Source: Actinocatenispora sp036503555
GTDB lineage: Bacteria > Actinomycetota > Actinomycetes > Mycobacteriales > Micromonosporaceae
NCBI GenBank assembly: GCA_036503555.1
Contig: DASXWQ010000031.1
Span: 124,001-188,000 of the forward strand
Direction of reading: 5' to 3'
DNA: 64,000 nucleotides
The notes below the pieces were generated by a model. That model searched no databases. It had not been told where the DNA came from and saw nothing but the letters and a program-made list of their open reading frames with translations. Each line of letters opens with the position of its first letter. Within the stretch, counting starts at the first letter, position 1. This document shows positions 35,071 to 44,448 of this stretch, piece by piece. The position numbers and the translations under genes were made by a program.

Positions 35071-35451
35071 ATGAGCGACCGGATCACGTTGACCGGGCTG
35101 CGGGTACGCGGCCGGCACGGCGTCTACGACTTCGAACGCGAGGCCGGCCAGGACTTCGTCGTGGACGCGGTGCTGGAGTTGGATCTCGCCGCGCCGGCGC
35201 GTACGGACAACGTGACGGACACCGTGCACTACGGCGAGCTGGCCGACCGGCTGGCCGACATCGTCGCCGGTGAGCCGGTGAACCTGATCGAGACGCTGGC
35301 GGACCGGCTCGCCCGCGCCTGCCTCGCCGACCCGCGGGTACGCCGGGTCGAGCTGACCGTGCACAAGCCGCAGGCGCCGATCGCGCACGGCTTCACCGAC
35401 GTCTCCGTCACCCTCGTCCGGGACCAGGGTCGCGGCGAGGAGGCGGGATGA
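35071..35451 (+). CDS. folB: Dihydroneopterin aldolase
   Basis: The 126-residue enzyme converts dihydroneopterin to 6-hydroxymethyl-dihydropterin. LRVRGRHGVYDFEREAGQDF and the C-terminal VELTVHKPQAPI are diagnostic. GAGGAGG precedes the ATG. The 76-base leader repeats the word GAGCG/GAGCGAG several times. Its stop overlaps folK as ATGA. Confidence 0.95.
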   Translation: MSDRITLTGLRVRGRHGVYDFEREAGQDFVVDAVLELDLAAPARTDNVTDTVHYGELADRLADIVAGEPVNLIETLADRLARACLADPRVRRVELTVHKPQAPIAHGFTDVSVTLVRDQGRGEEAG

Positions 35452-35969
35452 CGACGGCGGTGCTGTCGCTCGGGGCGAACCTGGGCGACCGCGAGGCACA
35501 GTTGCGGGCGGCCGTGGCGGGCCTGCGCGACGTGTTCGTCGCCGGCTCCGGGCTGTACGAGACGCCGCCGTGGGGCGACACCGACCAGCCGGCGTACCTG
35601 AACGCGGTGGTCGTGGTGGACGATCCGGCGGCCGGCCCGCGCGACTGGCTGCGCCGGGCGCAGGCGTTGGAGGCGGCCGGCGGTCGGGTACGGGATCCGG
35701 GCCGGCGGTTCGCGCCGCGCACCCTGGACGTCGATGTGATCTCGGTTCGGGCCGGCGACTCGCCGGTGACCTGTGACGAGGAGGACCTGACCGTGCCGCA
35801 TCCGCGGGCCGCGCGCCGCGCGTTCGTGCTGGTACCGCTGCGTGAGGTGGATCCGGCGGCCGTGCTCGGCGGGGTGCCGGTGGCGGAGCTGCTCGCCGGC
35901 CCCGAGGTCGCCGCCGACGTGCCGGGGGTACGCAGGGTCGCCGGGGCCGGATGGTGGGAGATGCGATGA
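35448..35969 (+). CDS. folK: 6-hydroxymethyl-dihydropterin pyrophosphokinase
   Basis: The 173-residue kinase adds pyrophosphate from ATP to the pterin before folP. LSLGANLGDRE, the FAPRTLDVDVIS magnesium-site segment and VPHPRAARRAFVLVPL are present. The ATGA overlaps on both sides couple it to folB and the DUF3180 gene. Confidence 0.95.
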   Translation: MTTAVLSLGANLGDREAQLRAAVAGLRDVFVAGSGLYETPPWGDTDQPAYLNAVVVVDDPAAGPRDWLRRAQALEAAGGRVRDPGRRFAPRTLDVDVISVRAGDSPVTCDEEDLTVPHPRAARRAFVLVPLREVDPAAVLGGVPVAELLAGPEVAADVPGVRRVAGAGWWEMR

Positions 35970-36457
35970 GCCCGGAGCCGGAGCCGCGCGTACGGCCGAC
36001 GAACGTACCGATGCTGCTGCTCGTGGTGGTGGTCGCGGCGGTGGCCGGCTGGCTGCTGTTCGACCGGTTCTACGGCTCGCTGCCGCCGTTGCCGCTGCCG
36101 CCGGGCATCACGCTGTTCGTGCTGGCGGTGGTCGAGGGGATCGTCGCGTGGACGACGGCCCGGCGCATCGAGCACCGGCCGGGCACCGAGCCGGTCAACC
36201 CGCTCGCCGTCGCCCGGTACGTGTTGGTCGCGAAGGCGTCGGCGGCGGCCGGGGCGATCTTCGCCGGGCTGTACGGCGGGGCGCTGGTCTGGGTGCTCCA
36301 GCAGCGCGGCCAGCTCGCCGCCGCGGCCGACGACGTGGCCCCGGCCGCGATCGGGGTGATCGGCTCGGTGCTGCTGCTGGCCGCCGCGCTGTGGCTGGAG
36401 CACGCCTGCCGGGTACCGGAGCAGCCCGACGACGACGAGGACGACGACAAGCGCTGA
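35966..36457 (+). CDS. DUF3180 membrane protein
   Basis: The 163-residue protein has four hydrophobic helices (about 16-33, 42-60, 80-100 and 118-138), a TEPVNPLAVARYVLVAK segment between helices two and three, and an acidic end. DUF3180 proteins follow folK throughout actinobacteria; their function is unknown. The ATG overlaps the folK stop. Confidence 0.88.
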   Translation: MSPEPEPRVRPTNVPMLLLVVVVAAVAGWLLFDRFYGSLPPLPLPPGITLFVLAVVEGIVAWTTARRIEHRPGTEPVNPLAVARYVLVAKASAAAGAIFAGLYGGALVWVLQQRGQLAAAADDVAPAAIGVIGSVLLLAAALWLEHACRVPEQPDDDEDDDKR

Positions 36458-36625
36458 GCCGGGTCGGTGGTTCGGACAGTTGCCCGCGGCGGGCGTGCCG
36501 CGTTGGGGTGATGTACCCCGCCGCTGGTGCGCGTGCGCGAGGATGGTCGCAAGAGACCGTCCGGCGCGGGCCTGGCGGTGACACGTCGGCGGCCCGCGCG
36601 ACGGTCCGGCCTTCAGGAGGCGCCG

Positions 36626-37813
36626 ATGTCCTCAGACGATGCGACGGTCCGACTGCCCGGCGATCGCGGCTCCGCCGCCGACGGTCAGTACGCCACCGAC
36701 CGGTACGGCGAGGAGCTGCCGGAGCGCGGGTTCGGCCACGGCGACGGCTATCCGGCCGCGCCGGAGCCGGCCGAGCCGCGGTACCAGCCGGGGCAGGCGA
36801 GTTACCAGGCGCCGGAGAGCGACCAGACGATGGTGCTGGGCGGCGCCGCGTGGGAGCAGGACGTCCCGCCGCCCCGGGACCGGCTGCTCGTCCACGTGGT
36901 CTGGGAGCTGCTGCTGCTCGTGCTCGTCGGCGGGCTCGTCGCGTTCTGCTACGTGCAGGAGCCGGCGATGTTCTCGGCGGCCGGGCTGCGCGGCCTGGAG
37001 ACGCAGGCGGCGCCGTTGGGCCTGCTGGCGCTCGCGGTGTCGCTGTCGGTGCGGGCCGGCGCGCCGAACCTGGCGGTCGGCGCGTTCGCCGCGGTCGCCG
37101 GCCTGCTGTTCGTCCGCGGGTACGACGGGAGCGTGCTGGGTGCGGTGCTGCCGGCGATCGGCGTGGCGCTGCTCGTCGGCCTGGCGCTGGGCGTCATGGT
37201 GGCGCTGCTGCACGTACCGGCGTGGGCGGCGAGCCTGGTCGCGTTGTGCGGCGGGTTCGTGACGCTGGCGGCGGTCGACCAGGGCGGCGTCGTGCACCTG
37301 CCGGACTCGGCGCCGAACCCGTCGGGTACCGCGTTGTACTGGTGCGTCGGCGTGGCCGCCGCCTCGGTGGTGTTCGGCGTGGTGGGGCTGACCGGGCCGG
37401 CGCGGCGCGGCATCGGCGCGTTCCGCCCGGTCGAGGACCCGGCGGTACGCCGGGGTCCCGGCGCCGCGCTGATGGTGGTCGTGGCGTTGACCGTCTCGGC
37501 GGGCCTGGCGGCTGGGGCGGGCGTGCTCACCGCGTCGCACGTACGGCAGAGCGGTGGCGGCGGGATGCTGTCCGACGCCCTGCTCGCACTCGGCGCCGTC
37601 CTGCTCGGCGGCGTCTCCGCGTACGGCCGGCGCGGCGGCCTGCTCGGCACCGTCCTCGGCGTGGCCGCGGTGGTGCTCGTCCTCCAGTACGGGATGGTCC
37701 GCGGCTGGCCGTCCGGCGTCATGACGTACGCGGTGGCCGGCGGCGCGATCTTCCTGGGCCTGGTCGTGACGCGGCTGGTCGAATGGGGCGGCCACCCGCG
37801 CCCACGGGGGTGA
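36626..37813 (+). CDS. Polytopic membrane protein resembling sugar ABC permeases
   Basis: The 395-residue protein starts with about 85 hydrophilic residues (acidic, Gly/Pro-rich), then about ten helices. The core, with APNLAVGAFAAVAGLLF and VALLHVPAWAASLVALCGGFV, resembles the BPD_transp_2 permeases of ribose/xylose-type transporters. No ATPase or binding protein is adjacent, so it may be a diverged orphan. AGGAGG precedes the ATG. Confidence 0.7.
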   Translation: MSSDDATVRLPGDRGSAADGQYATDRYGEELPERGFGHGDGYPAAPEPAEPRYQPGQASYQAPESDQTMVLGGAAWEQDVPPPRDRLLVHVVWELLLLVLVGGLVAFCYVQEPAMFSAAGLRGLETQAAPLGLLALAVSLSVRAGAPNLAVGAFAAVAGLLFVRGYDGSVLGAVLPAIGVALLVGLALGVMVALLHVPAWAASLVALCGGFVTLAAVDQGGVVHLPDSAPNPSGTALYWCVGVAAASVVFGVVGLTGPARRGIGAFRPVEDPAVRRGPGAALMVVVALTVSAGLAAGAGVLTASHVRQSGGGGMLSDALLALGAVLLGGVSAYGRRGGLLGTVLGVAAVVLVLQYGMVRGWPSGVMTYAVAGGAIFLGLVVTRLVEWGGHPRPRG

Positions 37814-37841
37814 ACCGCCCGGCTGGCTTTATGCTCAGGGC

Positions 37842-38141
37842 ATGAGTGAGCCGACGGGAGCCCAGCTCGACGACCTGGACCAGCTTTCCACCGAGGAGCT
37901 GCGGGAACGGGCCTTCGCGCTCGCGCACAGCCGGCACGACCGGCATTTCTTCTGGGACCTGATCCGGCATCTGCCGCATGCGCAGGAGAGCAACCTGCTG
38001 GACGACTCGACCGGCTCGATCGGCGAGTTCCTGGACGAGGTGATCGGCATGTGGCGCGAGTTCACCGGTCACGAGCAGTACGGCGAGGCCGAGCCGCTGA
38101 TGCGCGCCCGTTTCATCGACTACCTGACGTCGCGGTCCTGA
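37842..38141 (+). CDS. DUF6158 small acidic protein
   Basis: A 99-residue acidic cytoplasmic protein with DDLDQLSTEELRERAFALA and HDRHFFWDLIRHLP, a conserved actinobacterial family of unknown role. TATGCT lies six bases before the ATG, so the message is probably leaderless. Confidence 0.8.
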   Translation: MSEPTGAQLDDLDQLSTEELRERAFALAHSRHDRHFFWDLIRHLPHAQESNLLDDSTGSIGEFLDEVIGMWREFTGHEQYGEAEPLMRARFIDYLTSRS

Positions 38142-38168
38142 CCCGCCGGGCGTCACGCCCGGCGGGTC
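38140..38168. terminator. Bidirectional terminator
   Basis: A perfect 13-base stem (38140-38152 with 38156-38168) and three-base loop lies between the convergent DUF6158 and opuCA-like genes. Confidence 0.75.
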
Positions 38169-38174
38169 GGCGCG

Positions 38175-39257
<1,083 letters not shown>

Positions 39258-39259
39258 TC

Positions 39260-39973
39260 GTGTCCTCTCTTCACGGAGCTTCGCCTCACCTGCTGGCCGA
39301 GGTCACTGGCGATGCGGGAAACCCCTGGTTCTCCTGGGCGTACGTGCAGGACAACGCCGACACGCTGACCGCGGCGCTGCGCCAACACGTCGAGCTGACC
39401 ACCGTGTCGGTGCTGATCGCGGTGGTCGTCGCGGTGCCGCTCGGCGTCCTCGCGTACCGCGTCTCGTGGCTCACGGGTCCGATCCTCGCACTTTCCAGCG
39501 TGCTCTACACGATCCCGTCGCTGGGCCTGTTCGCCATTCTCGCCCCCTTTGTCGGGCTCTACGCCACGACCGTCGTGATCGGCCTCGTCTTGTACGCGTT
39601 GCTGGTGATCGTGCGCAACACGCTCACCGGCCTGCAACAGGTACCCGTCGAGGTGCGGGACGCCGCACGGGGCATGGGGTACGGGCGGCTGGGGTTGCTG
39701 ACCCGGATCGAGCTGCCGCTGTCCCTGCCGAGCATCATGACCGGCCTGCGCATCGCCACGGTCTCGACCGTCGCGATGGTCACGGTCGGCTCGATCGTCG
39801 GCGGGTACGGCGGGTTCGGCGAGCTGATCCTGGAAGGCTTCCGGAACAACTTCTACAAGGCGCAGATCATGACCGCGACGATCGCCACGGTCCTGCTCGC
39901 CCTGGTCTTCGACCTGGTACTGGCCGGGATCGGCCGCCTGATCACCCCGTGGTCCCGCAGGCGGCGGGCATGA
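39260..39973 (+). CDS. Osmoprotectant ABC permease (OpuCB-like), first
   Basis: The 237-residue protein has five or six helices and the permease EAA-loop region EVRDAARGMGYGRLGLLTRIELPLS. It pairs with the second permease to form the channel for betaine or choline. GTG 39260 lies six bases after TAGCGT (39248-39253); the true start may be somewhat farther in because the N-terminal 30 residues are poorly conserved in this family. Confidence 0.88.
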   Translation: MSSLHGASPHLLAEVTGDAGNPWFSWAYVQDNADTLTAALRQHVELTTVSVLIAVVVAVPLGVLAYRVSWLTGPILALSSVLYTIPSLGLFAILAPFVGLYATTVVIGLVLYALLVIVRNTLTGLQQVPVEVRDAARGMGYGRLGLLTRIELPLSLPSIMTGLRIATVSTVAMVTVGSIVGGYGGFGELILEGFRNNFYKAQIMTATIATVLLALVFDLVLAGIGRLITPWSRRRRA

Positions 39974-40022
39974 CCCGCGGCGGCATGAGCACCGGCGACG
40001 CATTCTTTTCCGCGGAGGCGGC

Positions 40023-40733
40023 ATGAGCATCGTGCAGCAGGCGTGGGTCTGGCTGAACGACCCGCTCAACTGGACCAACTCGGACGGCATCCTGACGCTT
40101 CTGTGGCAGCACCTGTGGATCTCGGCCGCGGCGGTGGCGATCGGCTGCGCGGTGGCGTGGCCGATCGGGGTGTGGCTGGGGCACAAGGGCCGCGGCGGCG
40201 CGCTGACCACGACCGTGTCGAACCTGACCCGGGCCATCCCGACGCTCGCGCTGCTGTCGATCTTCCCGCTCACGTTCCTCGGCTTCGGGCCGTGGTCGGC
40301 GGTGGTGGCGCTGGCGATCTTCGCGATCCCGCCGCTGCTCGCCAACGCCGTACTCGGCCTGCGCGAGGTGGATCCGAGCGCGCGCGACGCGGCGTACGGG
40401 ATGGGGCTGTCGGGGTGGCAGGTGCTGTGGCGGGTGGAGCTGCCGCTGGCGGTGCCGTACCTGGCGAGCGGGTTCCGGACGGCGGCGGTGCAGGTGGTGG
40501 CGACGGCGACGCTGGCGGCGCTGGTCGGCGGGCCGGGGCTGGGCGCGATCATCAGCCAGGGCTTCGGCCTGGGCATCGCCTCCGGCGGCGGCCAGGTCCT
40601 CGCCGGCGGCCTCCTCGTGGTGGTGTTGTGCCTGATCATCGAGGGTCTGATGGTGCTCGCCGAGCGGGCCGTGACGCCGCGTCCGCTGCGCCGGCCGCGC
40701 CGCCGGCGGGCACGCCTCGCACCGGCGCGATGA
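40023..40733 (+). CDS. Osmoprotectant ABC permease (OpuCD-like), second
   Basis: A 236-residue permease with LREVDPSARDAAYGMGLSGWQ as its ATPase-contact loop and five or six helices. It follows the first permease by 49 bases. The C-terminal tail is strongly basic (PRRRRAR). The binding-protein gene lies 261 bases on, after two stem-loops. Confidence 0.9.
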   Translation: MSIVQQAWVWLNDPLNWTNSDGILTLLWQHLWISAAAVAIGCAVAWPIGVWLGHKGRGGALTTTVSNLTRAIPTLALLSIFPLTFLGFGPWSAVVALAIFAIPPLLANAVLGLREVDPSARDAAYGMGLSGWQVLWRVELPLAVPYLASGFRTAAVQVVATATLAALVGGPGLGAIISQGFGLGIASGGGQVLAGGLLVVVLCLIIEGLMVLAERAVTPRPLRRPRRRRARLAPAR

Positions 40734-40862
40734 CGTACGGAGAGCGCATCGGGTGACATAACTCGCCGCGTGATCAAGTTGACCGTAACGATAGGGATAG
40801 AGAACGCCATTCAGGTTGCGGCGGCACCGGTGGCGAGGTTGGCTGGTCGGGCGCGGAAGGCA

Positions 40863-40931
40863 CCCGGGGTGACATGACCCCGGGCGGGCAGGCCGCGGGC
40901 CGCCCAGCGTGGCCCGCGCGCGCCCGCGGCC
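40863..40931 (+). terminator. Two stem-loops ahead of the binding-protein gene
   Basis: CCCGGGGT/ACCCCGGG (8-base arms, 6-base loop, 40863-40884) and GGCCGCGGGC/GCCCGCGGCC (10-base arms, 40891-40931) lie in tandem. They could end the permease transcript or protect the binding-protein message. The 129 bases before them (40734-40862) hold no gene I can support. Confidence 0.5.
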
Positions 40932-40994
40932 GACCGCTCGTCGGACACGCGGCCGGCCAGGGGGGTCGAGCCGGGACACGGAAGGCGGGCAGTA

Positions 40995-42041
40995 ATGGCA
41001 ACGCGAGATTCGGGGTCTCGACCCGCCGCATCGGCGGATCGCAGGCGCGTGACCCCGGCCCGGGTGGTACTCGGGATACTTGCCGGCATGTCGGCGGCGG
41101 TCCTCGTCGCCGGCTGTGGGCAGGCCGGATCCTCCGGCACCAAGAAGGACACGAACGTCTCGGGCGCCGGCTGCGCCCCCGTCGCCGGGGACAAGCTGGT
41201 GGTCCTGAAGGACGACAAGCACCTGCAGAACTCTGACAACATCGTTCCGGCGGTCAACGCGAAGGTCGCGACCCCGGTGCTGCTGGCGAACCTGGACAAG
41301 GTCTCGGCGGCGTTGGACACGCCGAAGCTGGTCGAGTTGAACAAGCAGGCCGACATCGACCGGGTGGCGCCGGCGAAGGTGGCGGCCGGCTTCGCCAAGG
41401 ACAACAACCTGACCGCCGGCGTACAGAAGGGGTCGGGGTCGATCACGGTCGGCGCGGCCAACTTCTCGGAGAGCCAGACCATCGGCTACCTGTACAAGAC
41501 GGTGCTGGAGGCCGCCGGGTACAAGGTGACCGTGCGGACGATCGGCAACCGTGAGCTGTACGAGCCGGGGCTGGAGAAGGGCGAGATCCAGGTCGTCCCG
41601 GAGTACGCGGCGACGCTGACCGAGTTCCTGAACCAGAAGGCCAACGGCAAGGACGCGACGCCGAAGGCGACGCCGGACATCGACAAGACGATGGCGGCGC
41701 TGACCGAGCTCGGCGCCAAGTACGGGCTGAAGTTCGGCAAGCCGTCGGCGGCGGCGGACCAGAACGCGTTCGGTGTGACGACCGCGTTCTCCGACAAGTA
41801 CAAGGTGACGACGCTGTCGGAGTTCGCGTCGAAGTGCAGCGGGAAGGCGTCGATCCTGGGCGGCCCGCCGGAGTGCCCGCAGCGGTCCTTCTGCCAGCAG
41901 GGGCTGGAGAAGACGTACGGGATCAAGTTCGGGAAGTTCACGCAGCTCGACGCGGGCGGCGCGCAGTCGAAGAGCGGGCTGAAGACCGGCAAGGTCTCGC
42001 TGAGCCTGGTCTTCACGTCGGACGCCGCACTAGCCGGGTAG
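40995..42041 (+). CDS. Osmoprotectant-binding lipoprotein (OpuCC-like), domain order permuted
   Basis: The 348-residue lipoprotein has a signal peptide with lipobox LVAGC (about residue 40) and binds betaine or choline outside the membrane. In the canonical family the order is VGAANFSESQ..., RELYEPALEKGE..., FTSD..., then VVLEDDK...NIVP...LNK at the C-terminus. Here KLVVLKDDKHLQ, DNIVPAVNAK and KLVELNKQADID come first (about 65-130), then ITVGAANFSESQ, NRELYEPGLEKGEIQVVPEY and finally LVFTSDAALAG at the end. The protein thus looks circularly permuted, joined by a short Gly/Ser linker. An unrelated insertion is unlikely since every block is present once. Confidence 0.88.
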   Translation: MATRDSGSRPAASADRRRVTPARVVLGILAGMSAAVLVAGCGQAGSSGTKKDTNVSGAGCAPVAGDKLVVLKDDKHLQNSDNIVPAVNAKVATPVLLANLDKVSAALDTPKLVELNKQADIDRVAPAKVAAGFAKDNNLTAGVQKGSGSITVGAANFSESQTIGYLYKTVLEAAGYKVTVRTIGNRELYEPGLEKGEIQVVPEYAATLTEFLNQKANGKDATPKATPDIDKTMAALTELGAKYGLKFGKPSAAADQNAFGVTTAFSDKYKVTTLSEFASKCSGKASILGGPPECPQRSFCQQGLEKTYGIKFGKFTQLDAGGAQSKSGLKTGKVSLSLVFTSDAALAG

Positions 42042-42050
42042 CCGACTGTC

Positions 42051-42093
42051 ACGACGAAGGCGGGTCGGTGACACACCGGCCCGCCTTCGTCGT
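42051..42093 (+). terminator. Terminator after the binding-protein gene
   Basis: A perfect 14-base stem (42051-42064 with 42080-42093), with a further TCGGTG/CACCGG pairing in the loop, starts ten bases after the stop. Confidence 0.85.
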
Positions 42094-42202
42094 ACCCGCA
42101 CCCCGGGTTTCGGTCCGCCGCGTCGCGGCGGAACCCCAGCCCCGGATCATCCGACACGCGTCGCCACTGGTCAAGCCCCGGAAAAAAGTCCCTTCGCGGG
42201 CA

Positions 42203-42230
42203 TTGCGTGACGCCGCCTCGCGTGTAGTGT
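42203..42230 (+). promoter_or_regulatory. Candidate promoter of the peptide-type ABC operon
   Basis: TTGCGT (42203-42208) and TAGTGT (42225-42230) are 16 bases apart. Transcription from here would leave a leader of about 155 bases before the first permease. The remaining 42094-42391 region holds no other gene except a possible leader peptide. Confidence 0.5.
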
Positions 42231-42240
42231 CCTCCGCACG

Positions 42241-42321
42241 ATGGACCTCACGGCCGGGCCGGGCCAGATCGTCCGGGTGACCACGCAGATGCGGAGCCAT
42301 CCGCTTCTCGCGCAGTGTTAG
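42241..42321 (+). CDS. Possible 26-residue leader peptide
   Basis: An ATG ten bases after the candidate -10 box opens a 26-codon frame beginning MDLTAGPGQIVRV and ending PLLAQC before TAG. It lies wholly in the leader of the ABC operon. No ribosome site is needed if the message starts near the ATG. Coding status is unproven. Confidence 0.25.
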   Translation: MDLTAGPGQIVRVTTQMRSHPLLAQC

Positions 42322-42391
42322 ACGCCGTCGGATCCCTTGCACGGTAAGGAATCCCGGCTGCGGTCAGCAATGCCGTGGGGGGTATGCAGGG

Positions 42392-43483
42392 GTGTCGGTA
42401 AGACAGGCAGAGGCGGCCGCGCCAACGGCCCCGACCCGGCCCGTCGTGCTCAGGGTGGTGGGCACGGTCTGGCGCAGCTACGCGTTCCGCCGGATCCTGA
42501 AGGCGGTCCTGACCATCTACCTGGTCGCGACGTTCACGTTCTTCCTGGTGCGGCTGCTGCCGGGGAACCCGGTCGAGGTCTACATCAACACGCAGATGCA
42601 GCGCAGCGGCATCTCGTACGACCAGGCCGCGAACATGGCGCAGGCGCTCTACTCGTTCGACCCGGGTGAACCGTTGATCCTGCAGTACTTCCACTATCTC
42701 GGTGGGTTGCTGCACGGCGACCTCGGCAACTCGATCGGGTCACCGGGTACGACGGTCGGCAGCATTCTCGTGGCGTACCTGCCGTGGACGCTGTTCAGCG
42801 TCGGGCTGGCGCTGATCATCAGCTTCTGCCTGGGGATCCTGCTCGGCATGGCGATGGCGTACCGGCGGAACGGGGTCATCGACCACGTGCTGTCGGTGAT
42901 CGGTTCGCTGCTGCACTCGATCCCGAACTACCTGCTCGCGATCATGATCGTGGTGTTCCTCGGTATCCAGCTCAACCTGTTCGACGTGAGCCAGATGCGC
43001 GGGGCGTACTCGCCCGGTGTCACACCGGAGTTCAGCCTGGACTTCTTCTCCGACGCCATGTACCACGCGGGCCTGCCCATCACGACGTACGTGCTGACGA
43101 CGATCGGCTCGTGGATGCTCGTGATGAAGTCGTCCACAGTGGAGACTCTCGGCGAGGACTACGTGACCGTCGCGAAGGCGCGCGGCCTGCGGGACCGGCG
43201 CATCGCCACCGCGTACGTCGGGCGCAACGCGGTGCTGCCGCTGTTCTCGCAGCTCGCCATCGCGGCCGGGTTCGTCGTCGGCGGCTCGATCCTGATCGAG
43301 CAGGTCTTCCAGTACCAGGGCATCGGATACCTGCTGTTCCGCGCGGTCAACGACCGCGACTACCCACTGATGCAGGGCATCTTCCTCGTCATCACGATCG
43401 CCGTCGTCCTCGCCAACCTGGTCGCCGACCTGCTGTACGGCCGGCTCGACCCGCGGATCCGGATCGGTGGTGGTGAGCGGTGA
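42392..43483 (+). CDS. Peptide/nickel-type ABC permease (DppB-like)
   Basis: The 363-residue protein has the DppB signature: helix one with FTFFLVRLLPGNPV, a variable periplasmic stretch, and the loop ETLGEDYVTVAKARGLRDRRI that contacts the ATPase. It is the first gene of a six-gene importer operon. GTG 42392 has AGGGG just ahead. Its stop overlaps the next GTG. Confidence 0.9.
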   Translation: MSVRQAEAAAPTAPTRPVVLRVVGTVWRSYAFRRILKAVLTIYLVATFTFFLVRLLPGNPVEVYINTQMQRSGISYDQAANMAQALYSFDPGEPLILQYFHYLGGLLHGDLGNSIGSPGTTVGSILVAYLPWTLFSVGLALIISFCLGILLGMAMAYRRNGVIDHVLSVIGSLLHSIPNYLLAIMIVVFLGIQLNLFDVSQMRGAYSPGVTPEFSLDFFSDAMYHAGLPITTYVLTTIGSWMLVMKSSTVETLGEDYVTVAKARGLRDRRIATAYVGRNAVLPLFSQLAIAAGFVVGGSILIEQVFQYQGIGYLLFRAVNDRDYPLMQGIFLVITIAVVLANLVADLLYGRLDPRIRIGGGER

Positions 43484-44388
43484 CCGCGACCGTCGGTACG
43501 AGCACGCTGGAGTCGCCCGCCGCCGCGCGCCGACCGGTACGCCCGACGCGGAACCTGCTGCGGTCCCTGACCCGCAGCCGGTCCGGCACGATCGGCTTCG
43601 TTCTGGTGGCGCTGATCGTGCTGGTGTCGTTGGTGGGACCGCTGTTCACGCCGGACACGCTGCCGACCGACACGAACTCGGTCTACCTGCCGCCGAGCGG
43701 CAGCCACTGGCTCGGCACCGACTCGTCCGGCCGGGACGTCCTGGTCCAGGTCATCAACGGCGGCCGTACGGTCATCGTGGTCGGGTTCGCGGCGGCGGTG
43801 CTGTCCACGCTGATCGCGATCGTCTTCGGCTCGCTCGCCGCGTACCTCGGCGGGGTGGTCGACACGATCGTGGTCGCCGCGACCGACATCGTGCTGACCG
43901 TGCCGCAGATCGCGCTCCTCGCGGTGCTGTCCTCGCTGTACCACCTGGACAACACGCTGCTGCTGGCCGGGCTGATCGGCATCCTGAGCTGGCCGACGCT
44001 GCTGCGCGCGGTGCGGGCGCAGGTGCTGTCGCTGCGCGAGCGGGAGTACGTGGAGGCCGCGCAGCTGCTCGACCTTGGTACGACGCGGATCCTGTCGGTG
44101 GAGATCCTGCCGAACATGGCGAGCTTCATCGTCATGAACTTCATGATCGGCATGACGAACGCGATCTACGCCCTCGTCGGCCTCTACTTCCTCGGCCTGG
44201 CCCCGCTCGCGGGCCACAACTGGGGAATCATGCTGAACGAGGCGTGGACTCGTGGCGCCATCTTCGACTCCGACAGCGTGTTCTACATCCTCTCCCCGGT
44301 GATCGCGATCAGCCTGCTGCAGCTGGGCCTGGTCATGATGACGCGCTCGCTGGAGGAACTGCTCAACCCGCGGCTCCGGCAGGACTGA
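43480..44388 (+). CDS. Peptide/nickel-type ABC permease (DppC-like)
   Basis: This 302-residue protein shows the DppC layout: basic N-terminus, helix one, SHWLGTDSSGRDVLVQVI near the first periplasmic loop, and the EREYVEAAQLLDLGTTRI ATPase-contact loop. It forms the channel with the preceding permease, to which it is translationally coupled (GTGA). Confidence 0.9.
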   Translation: MTATVGTSTLESPAAARRPVRPTRNLLRSLTRSRSGTIGFVLVALIVLVSLVGPLFTPDTLPTDTNSVYLPPSGSHWLGTDSSGRDVLVQVINGGRTVIVVGFAAAVLSTLIAIVFGSLAAYLGGVVDTIVVAATDIVLTVPQIALLAVLSSLYHLDNTLLLAGLIGILSWPTLLRAVRAQVLSLREREYVEAAQLLDLGTTRILSVEILPNMASFIVMNFMIGMTNAIYALVGLYFLGLAPLAGHNWGIMLNEAWTRGAIFDSDSVFYILSPVIAISLLQLGLVMMTRSLEELLNPRLRQD

Positions 44389-44448
44389 GCATGAGCGGAG
44401 ACGGACGTCGACCCGGGCGTACGAGCACCGGAGGGCGGATGACCAGCG

